A stretch of 64,000 bases of DNA from Candidatus Competibacter denitrificans Run_A_D11 (lineage in GTDB: Bacteria > Pseudomonadota > Gammaproteobacteria > Competibacterales > Competibacteraceae), in the NCBI RefSeq assembly GCF_001051235.1, contig NZ_CBTJ020000027.1:62001-126000 (forward strand). The letters are read 5' to 3'. This document shows positions 9,329 to 17,156 of the stretch, piece by piece (within the stretch, counting starts at the first letter, position 1; every line of letters begins with the position of its first letter). The position numbers and the translations under genes are program-made. The notes beneath the pieces were generated by a model, which worked only from the letters and a program-made list of their open reading frames with translations, made no database searches and was not told the DNA's origin.

Positions 9329-9460
9329 CCGGATCAACGGGCCGCTGCTGCCGATTCGAGCCAGCCTGGCGTGGGCGCTTGCATCCGATAAGATGAGGAT
9401 TGGGTCGGCGCCTACCCAGATCAGCGCGTGATGACGGTGGTGGCTACCCAGTCCGGCACG

Positions 9461-9494
9461 GGAGCAAGCAACTTGATAACCGCTTGCTTGCTCC
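9461..9494. promoter_or_regulatory. Perfect 11-bp inverted repeat upstream of the vWA gene
   Basis: GGAGCAAGCAA (9461-9471) pairs perfectly with TTGCTTGCTCC (9484-9494) around a 12-base loop. It lies 88 bases before the vWA start. No T-tract follows, so it is more likely an operator or a leader hairpin than an intrinsic terminator. The rest of the 253-base gap (9329-9581) shows no gene. Confidence 0.5.
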
Positions 9495-9581
9495 AATCGC
9501 TTCCGTCCGTTCACTCCGATACCGCCCGCATTCCCGTATCGTCGTATCGGTTACCTATCCCTGTGATGGAGGTCGTCGCAG

Positions 9582-10277
9582 ATGAACGAATTTGATTTAT
9601 CCCGCCAAACGCCGTTTGGCGTGGACTTCAGCGTCGCGGAATTCGCCGACAACCCGGAACCACGCTGTCCTTGCGTGCTGCTGCTGGACAACTCTTGGTC
9701 GATGAGCGGACAACCCATCACCGAACTTAACGAAGGTCTTGCGACGTTCAAGGAAGAGCTAATGGCCGATAGCCTCGCCGCCAAGCGCGTCGAAATCGCT
9801 ATCGTCAGCTTTGGCCCGGTCCAAGTGGTCAATGAGTTTCAGACCGCCGACCGCTTCGCCCCGCCGCATTTGACCGCCCAAAAAGATACCCCCATGGGCT
9901 TGGCCATCAGCAAAGGTCTGGAGCTTCTCAACCAGCGTAAAACGCTCTATCGGGAACACGGGATTCCATTTTTCCGGCCGTGGGTGTTTCTCATCACCGA
10001 CGGCACCCCGACCGACGATTGGAAGCCTGCCGCCAGTCAGATTCGACAAGGCGAGGACAGCCGTGCATTCGCCTTTTTTGCAGTCGGGGTAGAAGGCGCC
10101 AACCTGGATATCTTGCAGCAAATTTCGCTGCGCCAGCCGCTGCGCTTACGCGGGCTACGGTTCCGTGAGCTGTTTCAGTGGCTCTCCAACTCCATGCGCT
10201 CGGTCTCGCGTTCGGTACCGGGGACAGAGGTTCCGCTGATCAATCCCACCCAACCCGACGGTTGGGCGTCGGTATGA
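9582..10277 (+). CDS. vWA-domain protein, TerY/YegL-like
   Basis: A 231-residue single-domain von Willebrand A protein. The metal-ion-dependent adhesion site is intact: DNSWS (36-40) gives DxSxS, T103 lies in KDTPMG, and D140 lies in LITDGTPTD. In the family these bind Mg through the partner's acidic group. Domain size and context match TerY of tellurite-resistance loci and E. coli YegL. GATGGAGG sits upstream of the ATG. Its stop overlaps the PP2C start (ATGA), and that gene overlaps the kinase gene, the order vWA-PP2C-kinase being the known TerY phosphorylation triad. No Ter proteins are present in the window. Confidence 0.85.
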   Translation: MNEFDLSRQTPFGVDFSVAEFADNPEPRCPCVLLLDNSWSMSGQPITELNEGLATFKEELMADSLAAKRVEIAIVSFGPVQVVNEFQTADRFAPPHLTAQKDTPMGLAISKGLELLNQRKTLYREHGIPFFRPWVFLITDGTPTDDWKPAASQIRQGEDSRAFAFFAVGVEGANLDILQQISLRQPLRLRGLRFRELFQWLSNSMRSVSRSVPGTEVPLINPTQPDGWASV

Positions 10278-11176
10278 CGGCGCCGGGTAACTGGCGCTAC
10301 GTTTACGCCAGTGTCCCCGGCGTGGCTCACCTCAGCGACGGGAGCGAATGCCAGGATGCCTGCGCCGTGCGTCCGCTATCGGGCGCGGGCACCGACTCCC
10401 TGTTACTCCTGGTTGTCGCCGATGGTGCCGGTAGTGCCGCGCGCGGAGGCACGGGGGCCGAACTGGCCTGTGAGACTTTCTTGCGCGAGTGTGAGCTGCG
10501 CTTACCGGGGATCACACCGGCAAACTGGACACCGGCCCTGGCTGAAACCTTATTAGAACGGGTACGCGCGGCTCTAGCGCAAGAGGCAGCCACTGCCGAA
10601 GTGCCCATCCGGGATTTCGCGTGCACCCTGCTGGGTGCGGCCGTCGCTGCTGACCATGCACTGGTCTTGCAGATCGGTGATGGGGCCATCGTCATCGGTG
10701 CGGACGAGTATTACCGGCCGGTCTTCTGGCCGCAGACGGGCCAATACGTCAACGAAACCCGCTTCGTGACCGACTCTGATGCGGCCGTCCATCTGGAATG
10801 CGTCGTCCTAGCAGAAACCGTCGCGGAAATCGCCTTGCTGACCGATGGGCTACAAACGCTGGCACTGCACTATCAGCATCAGCAAGCGCATACCCCGTTC
10901 TTCCGGCCGATGTTCCATCAATTGCGCGCTCAGACGGAACCCGGCTCCTCAGAGCTGTTGACCAACGCATTGGCGCGTTTCCTGGCCAGCCCGGCAGTCA
11001 ACGAGCGCACACACGATGATAAGACGTTGATTTTAGCTACCCGCTTGTCACCGCTTACCCCTGGCATTGCGCCGACCATGACGGCTGACACCCCCGCCGT
11101 CACTCACATGACCAGCGACCCTGATCCCGATTCCGCCGCGTCTGGACGAGAAGACAGCGGTGACGCGGCTTCATAG
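10274..11176 (+). CDS. PP2C-family phosphatase of the TerY-type triad (YegK-like)
   Basis: A 300-residue phosphatase. The start is the ATG at 10274, overlapping the vWA stop as ATGA; an upstream start would read inside that gene. Motifs are SECQDAC (24-30), VVADGAGS (47-54) with a metal aspartate, and [10 protein letters not shown]. The sequence is closer to the PP2C_2/YegK group than to the phosphatase at 2986, so the two are not recent duplicates. The C-terminal 40 residues are Thr/Asp/Ser-rich and probably disordered. Its 3' end overlaps the kinase gene by 17 bases, so production of the pair is probably coupled. Expected role: dephosphorylating substrates of the kinase next to it. Confidence 0.85.
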   Translation: MTAPGNWRYVYASVPGVAHLSDGSECQDACAVRPLSGAGTDSLLLLVVADGAGSAARGGTGAELACETFLRECELRLPGITPANWTPALAETLLERVRAALAQEAATAEVPIRDFACTLLGAAVAADHALVLQIGDGAIVIGADEYYRPVFWPQTGQYVNETRFVTDSDAAVHLECVVLAETVAEIALLTDGLQTLALHYQHQQAHTPFFRPMFHQLRAQTEPGSSELLTNALARFLASPAVNERTHDDKTLILATRLSPLTPGIAPTMTADTPAVTHMTSDPDPDSAASGREDSGDAAS

Positions 11177-13163
11177 CGGCAACGGGCAGTGGATCGAGCC
11201 GGGTAACGCGCTGGGGCGTGGTGGTGAAGGCACGGTCCACGAGTTGCCTGGTCGGCCCGGTTTTGTCGCCAAAATCTATCACCAGCCAGTCGAGCCGGGC
11301 AAAGCCCAAAAGCTCGAAGGCATGGCCCGTCACGCGCATCCGGGCCTGCTGGAAATCGCCACCTGGCCGGTGGATGTGCTGCGTACCCGCCCGGACGGCC
11401 CGCTGGTCGGTTTCGTGATGGCCAGGGTCAACGGCTATCACGAAATCCACAGCCTGTACGGCCCTTCGCATCGCAAACGCACCTTCCCACACGCCGACTG
11501 GTCGTTTCTGGTTCATGCTGCGCGTAATCTTGCCAGTGCATTCGAAACCATCCATGCGCGGGGTCATGTCATCGGCGACGTAAATCCCGGTAATGTGGTG
11601 GTTTCGGCCCAAGCCCTGGTGAAAATGATCGATTGCGACTCGTTTCAGATTGATACCGGCGACCGCCTGTTTCTGTGCGATGTCGGGGTTCCGCAATTTA
11701 CGCCACCGGAACTGCAAGATCAGTCTTTTCACGGCCTGCGGCGAACAACTCACCACGATACGTTCGGCTTAGCCCTGTTATGTTTTCATCTGCTGTTCAT
11801 GGGCCGTCACCCTTTCGCCGGCCGCTACCGGGGTAAGGGTGATATGCCTATCGAACGGGCGATCAAGGAATATCGATTCGCCTTCGGCTCGCGCGCCACC
11901 GGTCGTGCGATGGAGCCGCCACCAAACACGCTGCCGCTTGAAGCGCTACCCCAACCCATCGCCCAGTTGTTCGAACGGGCCTTTACCTCATCGGCACCGG
12001 CCCCAGGCCGGCCGACCGCCCGCGAGTGGCGCACAGCACTGGAGCGGCTCAACCGCGAGTTGCGTGTCTGTACCCGCAACATCGCCCACAAATATCCGGC
12101 ACACACCACAACATGTCCATGGTGCGCGCTTGAACAGGCCAGCGGAACCCGCTTTTTTGGGTCGGCCGCGCGCCCCGCACCGGCCCATCCCACGACCGGC
12201 TCTCGAGATTTTCAGATCGATGCCGTTTGGAGCCGAATTCTCGCGGTCACGCCGCCTCCCAACGAAGCGATGCCGCACCCGACGGCACAAACCCCCATCA
12301 CGCCAACACCGCTATCGGAACCACTCAACCGAGCGCGACGGACCAATCTCAGTAAAACGGTGGCTATTGCCGGGGCTGTCTTGCTGGTGACCCTGGCACG
12401 ACCGAATCTGATTTGGCTGTGGCTGCTGCTCGGTTTAGCCATCTGGCCGTTTACCCAGGATAAAGTTATTCACCGTGAACGCCAGCGACGCCGACTCGCC
12501 TTGCTGGCCGCACGCCGCGAACTGACCGATTTGCAGGTCGCCTGGCGGCAACGGGCAACCGATGAAGCGTTCATGCGCAAGCTGCGGGATTTGCAGGGCT
12601 TGCGGGAGCGTTACCACAATCTGGCGGCAGCGCTAGAGAAAGATTTACGCCGGTTGGAAACCGACCAGCGCCAGATTCAGTTGCAAACCTTTTTGGAAAA
12701 CCAATTTATCGATGCTGCCCAGATTCGCGGCATTGGTGTCACCGACCGCATGGCGCTCGCCTCCTATGGCATCGAAACCGCTGCTGACGTGAATGCAACC
12801 GCCCTCGCCGCCGTCCCCGGCTTTGGGCAGCGCCTCGGCCAACAGCGCGCGGCGGCGTTACTCGCCTGGCGCCAGGCGCTCGAACAGGGTTTCCGCCACG
12901 ATCCACGGCAAAGCGTTGATCCGAACGTCATCGCCGATCTACAACAACACTCTGCTCGCCAGCGGTCGGCTATCGAGCGAGACCTGCTGGCAGGTCCAGA
13001 AGAACTGACTACTATTAAGACGGATATTCTCAAGCAACGCGCCCAACTTAACATAGCCTTGATCCGTCAAGCGATGCAGGAAGCGCAAGCCCAGGCCGAC
13101 CTACGAGTCTTTGGCTCCAACGGTCTGGCGCTGCTCGTTACCCGGTGGCGCAATCGTATTTAG
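11160..13163 (+). CDS. Membrane protein kinase with zinc motif and helix-hairpin-helix (YegI-like)
   Basis: The protein has 667 residues. The kinase domain (about 12-300) shows GRGGEGTV (19-26), lysine in FVAKIY (K38), the catalytic-loop equivalent GDVNPGN (139-145) and IDCDSF (157-162) in place of DFG; these variants are normal for the YegI group, so activity is plausible. A small zinc-ribbon-like motif follows (C304 and CPWC at 319-322). Two hydrophobic helices lie at about 398-414 and 416-432, then a charged coiled coil (about 440-520), then helix-hairpin-helix motifs IRGIGV and VPGFG (about 522-590), which usually bind DNA. The start is a GTG at 11160 inside the phosphatase gene. With the vWA and PP2C proteins it forms the kinase arm of a TerY-type triad. 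Confidence 0.85.
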   Translation: MTRLHSGNGQWIEPGNALGRGGEGTVHELPGRPGFVAKIYHQPVEPGKAQKLEGMARHAHPGLLEIATWPVDVLRTRPDGPLVGFVMARVNGYHEIHSLYGPSHRKRTFPHADWSFLVHAARNLASAFETIHARGHVIGDVNPGNVVVSAQALVKMIDCDSFQIDTGDRLFLCDVGVPQFTPPELQDQSFHGLRRTTHHDTFGLALLCFHLLFMGRHPFAGRYRGKGDMPIERAIKEYRFAFGSRATGRAMEPPPNTLPLEALPQPIAQLFERAFTSSAPAPGRPTAREWRTALERLNRELRVCTRNIAHKYPAHTTTCPWCALEQASGTRFFGSAARPAPAHPTTGSRDFQIDAVWSRILAVTPPPNEAMPHPTAQTPITPTPLSEPLNRARRTNLSKTVAIAGAVLLVTLARPNLIWLWLLLGLAIWPFTQDKVIHRERQRRRLALLAARRELTDLQVAWRQRATDEAFMRKLRDLQGLRERYHNLAAALEKDLRRLETDQRQIQLQTFLENQFIDAAQIRGIGVTDRMALASYGIETAADVNATALAAVPGFGQRLGQQRAAALLAWRQALEQGFRHDPRQSVDPNVIADLQQHSARQRSAIERDLLAGPEELTTIKTDILKQRAQLNIALIRQAMQEAQAQADLRVFGSNGLALLVTRWRNRI

Positions 13164-13190
13164 GCGAACTAGGCAAGCCGGAGGGCCCGC

Positions 13191-13802
13191 ATGGGCAGAC
13201 GTAACGAACACACTCGCGAAGAGCTACGCGAAATCTCTTTGCGGGCAGCGGAACAGCTAGTAACCGCGCACGGTTTGGATGGCTTGAGCGCACGCAAAGT
13301 CGCTTCGGCCATCGGTTATACCGTCGGCAGTTTGTATATGGTATTCCGCAATCTCGACGATTTGATCCTCCAAATGAATGAGCGAACGCTCGATCAATTG
13401 TACGGCCGGCTGGCAGATGCCGTGAGCGGCGAGGAACCGTCCATCGGCTCGATTCGGGCCTTGGCACAAGCGTATCTAAGATTTGCCCTCGCCGAGACCA
13501 ACCGGTGGTTGGCTCTCTACGAGCACCGTATGCCGGAAGGGCAAATCGCGCCGGATTCCTTCAGCGAGAAGGTGGCGCGGATGTTCGAACTGGTGCAACA
13601 TCATCTCGCCCTGCTATCACCGCACCGACCACCGCAAGATATCGCCTTAGCGGCCCGTGCCCTGTGGAGCAGTATCCATGGCGTTTGCGTCCTGAGCCTG
13701 GATCGAAAATTGGAAACCATCGGTGGGCTGCCGATGGAGGAAGTCGCGGCCTCGTTACTGGATAATTATCTGGCCGGTTTCGTCGGCTCGACCCCTAGCT
13801 GA
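13191..13802 (+). CDS. TetR/AcrR-family transcriptional regulator
   Basis: A 203-residue regulator. The N-terminal helix-turn-helix is clear: AHGLDGLSARKVASAIGYTVGSLY spans about residues 24-47, with the recognition helix at TVGSLYMVF. The C-terminal part (about 75-200) is a helical ligand/dimer domain with the WHG-like pattern RALWSSIHGVCVLS. GGAGG lies upstream of the ATG. It begins only 27 bases after the kinase gene, so it may be the last gene of that operon and control it, or may act on the DUF2157-sbcDC genes downstream. The ligand is unknown. Confidence 0.85.
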   Translation: MGRRNEHTREELREISLRAAEQLVTAHGLDGLSARKVASAIGYTVGSLYMVFRNLDDLILQMNERTLDQLYGRLADAVSGEEPSIGSIRALAQAYLRFALAETNRWLALYEHRMPEGQIAPDSFSEKVARMFELVQHHLALLSPHRPPQDIALAARALWSSIHGVCVLSLDRKLETIGGLPMEEVAASLLDNYLAGFVGSTPS

Positions 13803-13874
13803 GCTGCACGGCATAGGCGAAGCCAACTGCCAAGAGCTTTTATCCTACAAGCCTGCGCTTTTTTGGGATCTGCC

Positions 13875-14861
13875 ATGCGCCCCGTCACCCACGATTTGAT
13901 GAGCCGCGAAGCAACCGACTGGCATCAGCAAGGACTGATCGACCGCCCATTGCTGGATCTGCTGCTGCAACGCTACGCCCGGCGCGGTGAAATGCTTACA
14001 ACGCTGCTGAAGTGGTTAGGCGTGTTCGCTATCGTCCAGCTTGGGTTGGCAGTCCTGGCCTCGGTTGCATTACTGGCGGACTCAGCGACGTTTGCGGCGA
14101 CGCTCCTGGCGCTCACCAGCGCCGGTTTATGGTACGGCGGGGTGCGGATGGCCACCGATCCCCGTCGGCTTTATCCCTATACCGGTGCAATTCTGGTGAC
14201 TGCGAGCTTGGCTGGCGTATTCGGTAGCCTCCTGCTGGGGTTCATCGCCACAAACGGCCCGATTGAGCACATACCGGTGCCGACTTTTATGTTGCTAACG
14301 GGCGCGCTCGGCGCCCTGACGGCCTATCGCTATCACTTGCGTTGGCCGCTGCTGCTGGCACTGCTGCTGTTCTTTCACGGACTGGGGGCTTGGCACAGCT
14401 ACGGCGGCCACGGCGCCTATTTCGCCGATATTCAAGACCCGGAATTGATGGCGGTGATCGCACTCGGCACGATTCTGCTCGGCGTCTGGCACGAGCGGCG
14501 GCTAGAGCTTGGTCCATTACGACGGTGCACCGGCTTCGGTGGGCTGTACCTGATTTTCGGCCTGCTGTATCTGAATCTGTCGCTGTGGTTTTTGACGTTG
14601 CCGCAGGGACCGCTGACTTGGGTGCTCGTCTTCACCGCCGCCGCCATCGGCCAGATCGTCGCCGGTGCCCGCCTGCACGATGCCCGTTTTACTGGCTTCG
14701 GTATCGTCTTTTTAGCGATTAACCTCTACACCCGTTACTTCGAACACTTCTGGGATCAGCTATCGCTTGGCGTCTTTTTGCTGGTCGGCGGCGCGCTGGC
14801 GATGATTCTCGGTTACCTGTTTGAGCGCTGGTCGCAGCTCATACCTTCAGAGTCGGCCTGA
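13875..14861 (+). CDS. DUF2157-type membrane protein (first copy)
   Basis: A 328-residue protein. The N-terminus (about 1-45) is a helical cytoplasmic segment with WHQQGLIDRPLLDLLLQRY, the usual DUF2157 opening. At least eight hydrophobic helices follow. I start at the ATG at 13875, with GGGA six bases upstream, rather than at an in-frame TTG four codons earlier. Function is unknown. Its stop overlaps the start of the next, related protein (TGATG), and the pair continues into sbcD and sbcC. Confidence 0.7.
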   Translation: MRPVTHDLMSREATDWHQQGLIDRPLLDLLLQRYARRGEMLTTLLKWLGVFAIVQLGLAVLASVALLADSATFAATLLALTSAGLWYGGVRMATDPRRLYPYTGAILVTASLAGVFGSLLLGFIATNGPIEHIPVPTFMLLTGALGALTAYRYHLRWPLLLALLLFFHGLGAWHSYGGHGAYFADIQDPELMAVIALGTILLGVWHERRLELGPLRRCTGFGGLYLIFGLLYLNLSLWFLTLPQGPLTWVLVFTAAAIGQIVAGARLHDARFTGFGIVFLAINLYTRYFEHFWDQLSLGVFLLVGGALAMILGYLFERWSQLIPSESA

Positions 14862-15907
14862 TGAATCCGCACTCTCGCAATCGCCGCGTGCGCCGCGAGT
14901 TGGATGAACTGCTGCGCGAGGGCGTCATTGATGCCACTCTCCATGGTCAGCTGCTTAGCGAACGTTACCCGACCCGTGGTTGGGACTGGCGCTCGCTGGG
15001 GCGCTGGTTCCTGATCTTTGGGGCAATCAGTGTAATAGCAGGGCTAGGGATTCTCGGCCGGAAATGGTTTGACTTCACCCTGACTAAATTGGCGCTGATA
15101 CAGGCTATCGCCATGCTAGGCAGCTTTGGCGGCGCGCAATGGATCAAGCGTGCTTATCCCGCCCTGGCGTGGAGTGCGACCAGCGTGGAACTGTTGGGCG
15201 GCTTGGGACTGATCGGCTTGACCTTCACTTTGGGCGCGATTTTTTCCACCGGCTCCGGTAATTGGCCAGCCTTGCTGCTGATTGATTTGCTGCTGTTGCT
15301 CGCTTTGAGCTATGCGCTGCGTAATGCCCTGCTGTTAGTATTAAGCGCCATCGTGTTTTTCTGCTGGTTTGGCGGTTTTACCGGTTATGCCTCTGGCTGG
15401 GGCGCTTACTGGTTCGGCATGGGCTATCCGTTGCGGTTCCTGATGGCGGCGGTGGCGATCATCGCTATTGCGGTGATCCACCAGCAGAGCGAAAAAGGCG
15501 TACTCGCGCCATTTCGCGGTTTTTTCAAAGTCTGGCTCTCCAGCGGGCTGTTTTTCGCGGAAATGGCGCTGTGGTTGCTGTCACTGTTTGGTAATTTCAA
15601 TCTGGAAAATCACCGCTGGCATTTGACCAATGGCACTGAGTTATTTCTGTTCAACGCGCTGTGGGCTGTTCTTAACGTGGCGCTGATCGGCCTCGGCGCC
15701 CGATTTTTCATGCGGATGCTGACCGGCTACGGCGCGACTTTTCTCACCATTCAGATTTACACACTGTTCTTTGCCCATTTGGCCAAGGATTTTGGTTTAC
15801 CGCTTAGCTTGCTGATTGCTGGTGGCAGCGCACTGGGCTTGACGTTTTATCTGGAACGACGGCGGCGCGAACGGCGTCACGGCCCTGTGCATAAGCTTCC
15901 AGCCTGA
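14861..15907 (+). CDS. DUF2157-type membrane protein (second copy)
   Basis: A 348-residue protein. It opens with RELDELLREGVIDATLHGQ (12-30), clearly related to the DUF2157 N-terminus, and continues with about eight to ten hydrophobic helices. The C-terminus is a short basic tail (ERRRRERRHG). It is related in plan, but not closely in sequence, to the preceding protein, suggesting an old duplication or a heterodimeric pair. The stop lies four bases before the sbcD start, so the four genes are one transcription unit. Function is unknown. Confidence 0.7.
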   Translation: MNPHSRNRRVRRELDELLREGVIDATLHGQLLSERYPTRGWDWRSLGRWFLIFGAISVIAGLGILGRKWFDFTLTKLALIQAIAMLGSFGGAQWIKRAYPALAWSATSVELLGGLGLIGLTFTLGAIFSTGSGNWPALLLIDLLLLLALSYALRNALLLVLSAIVFFCWFGGFTGYASGWGAYWFGMGYPLRFLMAAVAIIAIAVIHQQSEKGVLAPFRGFFKVWLSSGLFFAEMALWLLSLFGNFNLENHRWHLTNGTELFLFNALWAVLNVALIGLGARFFMRMLTGYGATFLTIQIYTLFFAHLAKDFGLPLSLLIAGGSALGLTFYLERRRRERRHGPVHKLPA

Positions 15908-15911
15908 CGCC

Positions 15912-17156
15912 ATGCGCCTGTTGCACACCGCCGACTGGCACCTCGGTCAAACGTTTCATCAATTCGAACGCGGCTACGAGCACCAACGCTTTCTCGATTG
16001 GCTGTTGGAGACTTTGGCGGCCGAGGAAATCGATGCCCTGCTGATCGCTGGGGATATCTTTGATAACACCAATCCTTCCGCCGTTGCCCAACGGCAGCTT
16101 TACCGCTTTCTTGCAGCCGCCAAGCAGCGTTTACCTCGGCTCGATATCGTCATCATCGCCGGCAATCACGATTCGGGGGGACGGCTGGAGGCGCCAGTGC
16201 CGTTGCTGGAGGGATTCGACATCACTGTGATCGGCCATACCACCCGCGATCCTGCGGGTGCGGTTGAATTGAACCGACTGGTGATTCCTCTACACGATAG
16301 CGATGGTGCAATCGCCGCCTGGTGTCTGGCGATCCCCTTTCTGCGGCCGGGTGATGTGCCGCGTGTCGCAATCGACGGCGACCCGTATCTGCAAGGTATC
16401 AAAGCGCTCTACCAACAGACGATGGAATGGGCCGTCAATCGACAAAAACCCGGGCAAGCCATCATCGCGCTCGGCCACTGCCACATGACCGGTGGCCAGC
16501 TTTCGGAAGAGTCCGAACGACGTATCCTCATCGGCGGCAGCGAAGCCTTACCGGTCAGCCTGTTCGACCCCGCTATGACCTATGTCGCACTGGGCCACCT
16601 GCATCGTGCGCAAAGGGTCGGCGGCCAGGAACGGGTGCGCTATTCCGGCAGTCCGCTGCCAATGTCGTTTGCGGAAATCCATTATCCTCATCAAGTGATC
16701 CGGGTTGATCTTGAGGGCGGCCTGCTAAGAGAGATCAAACCGATTTCCATTCCTCGCTTCGTCGAACTGCTGCGCGTTCCCGCACAACCGGCCCCGCCGA
16801 ATGAGGTATTAGACCAATTGGCCGCGCTCGACCTGGCCGACGCACCGCTCGAAACCCAGCCGTATTTGGAAGCCCGTGTACTCTTTAACTCTCCAGAATC
16901 CGGCTTGCGCACCCGGATTGAGGCGGCCCTGGATGGTAAGCCGGTTCGGTTTGCGCGTATTGAAAGCAACTACCGGATTGAAACTGGGCGACCTGGCGCC
17001 GACAACCCACAATCGCTGGATGAGTTGGAGCGGTTACAACCCGACGAGATTTTCAAGAAACTGCATTTACAGCAATACAGTACGGAACCGTCCAGTGATT
17101 TGTTGGAGGCTTTCAGGGAATTGCTACTGGCTCCCGACGAGGAAGCCAACCCATGA
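15912..17156 (+). CDS. sbcD: Exonuclease subunit SbcD
   Basis: This is the Mre11-like nuclease subunit of the SbcCD complex, which cleaves hairpins and processes blocked DNA ends. The metallophosphoesterase motifs are intact: HTADWHLG (5-12), GDIFDN (47-52), GNHD (84-87), and two later metal motifs, GHCHMTGG and GHLHRAQ. At 414 residues it matches the family. It overlaps sbcC by 4 bases (ATGA). The operon begins with two DUF2157 membrane proteins, which is not the usual partner set. Confidence 0.95.
   Translation: MRLLHTADWHLGQTFHQFERGYEHQRFLDWLLETLAAEEIDALLIAGDIFDNTNPSAVAQRQLYRFLAAAKQRLPRLDIVIIAGNHDSGGRLEAPVPLLEGFDITVIGHTTRDPAGAVELNRLVIPLHDSDGAIAAWCLAIPFLRPGDVPRVAIDGDPYLQGIKALYQQTMEWAVNRQKPGQAIIALGHCHMTGGQLSEESERRILIGGSEALPVSLFDPAMTYVALGHLHRAQRVGGQERVRYSGSPLPMSFAEIHYPHQVIRVDLEGGLLREIKPISIPRFVELLRVPAQPAPPNEVLDQLAALDLADAPLETQPYLEARVLFNSPESGLRTRIEAALDGKPVRFARIESNYRIETGRPGADNPQSLDELERLQPDEIFKKLHLQQYSTEPSSDLLEAFRELLLAPDEEANP

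Noticed and set aside
11100..11756. A 218-codon open frame antisense to the PP2C and kinase genes
   Set aside because: It lies opposite clear kinase motifs and shows no recognisable fold, so it is a codon-bias shadow.
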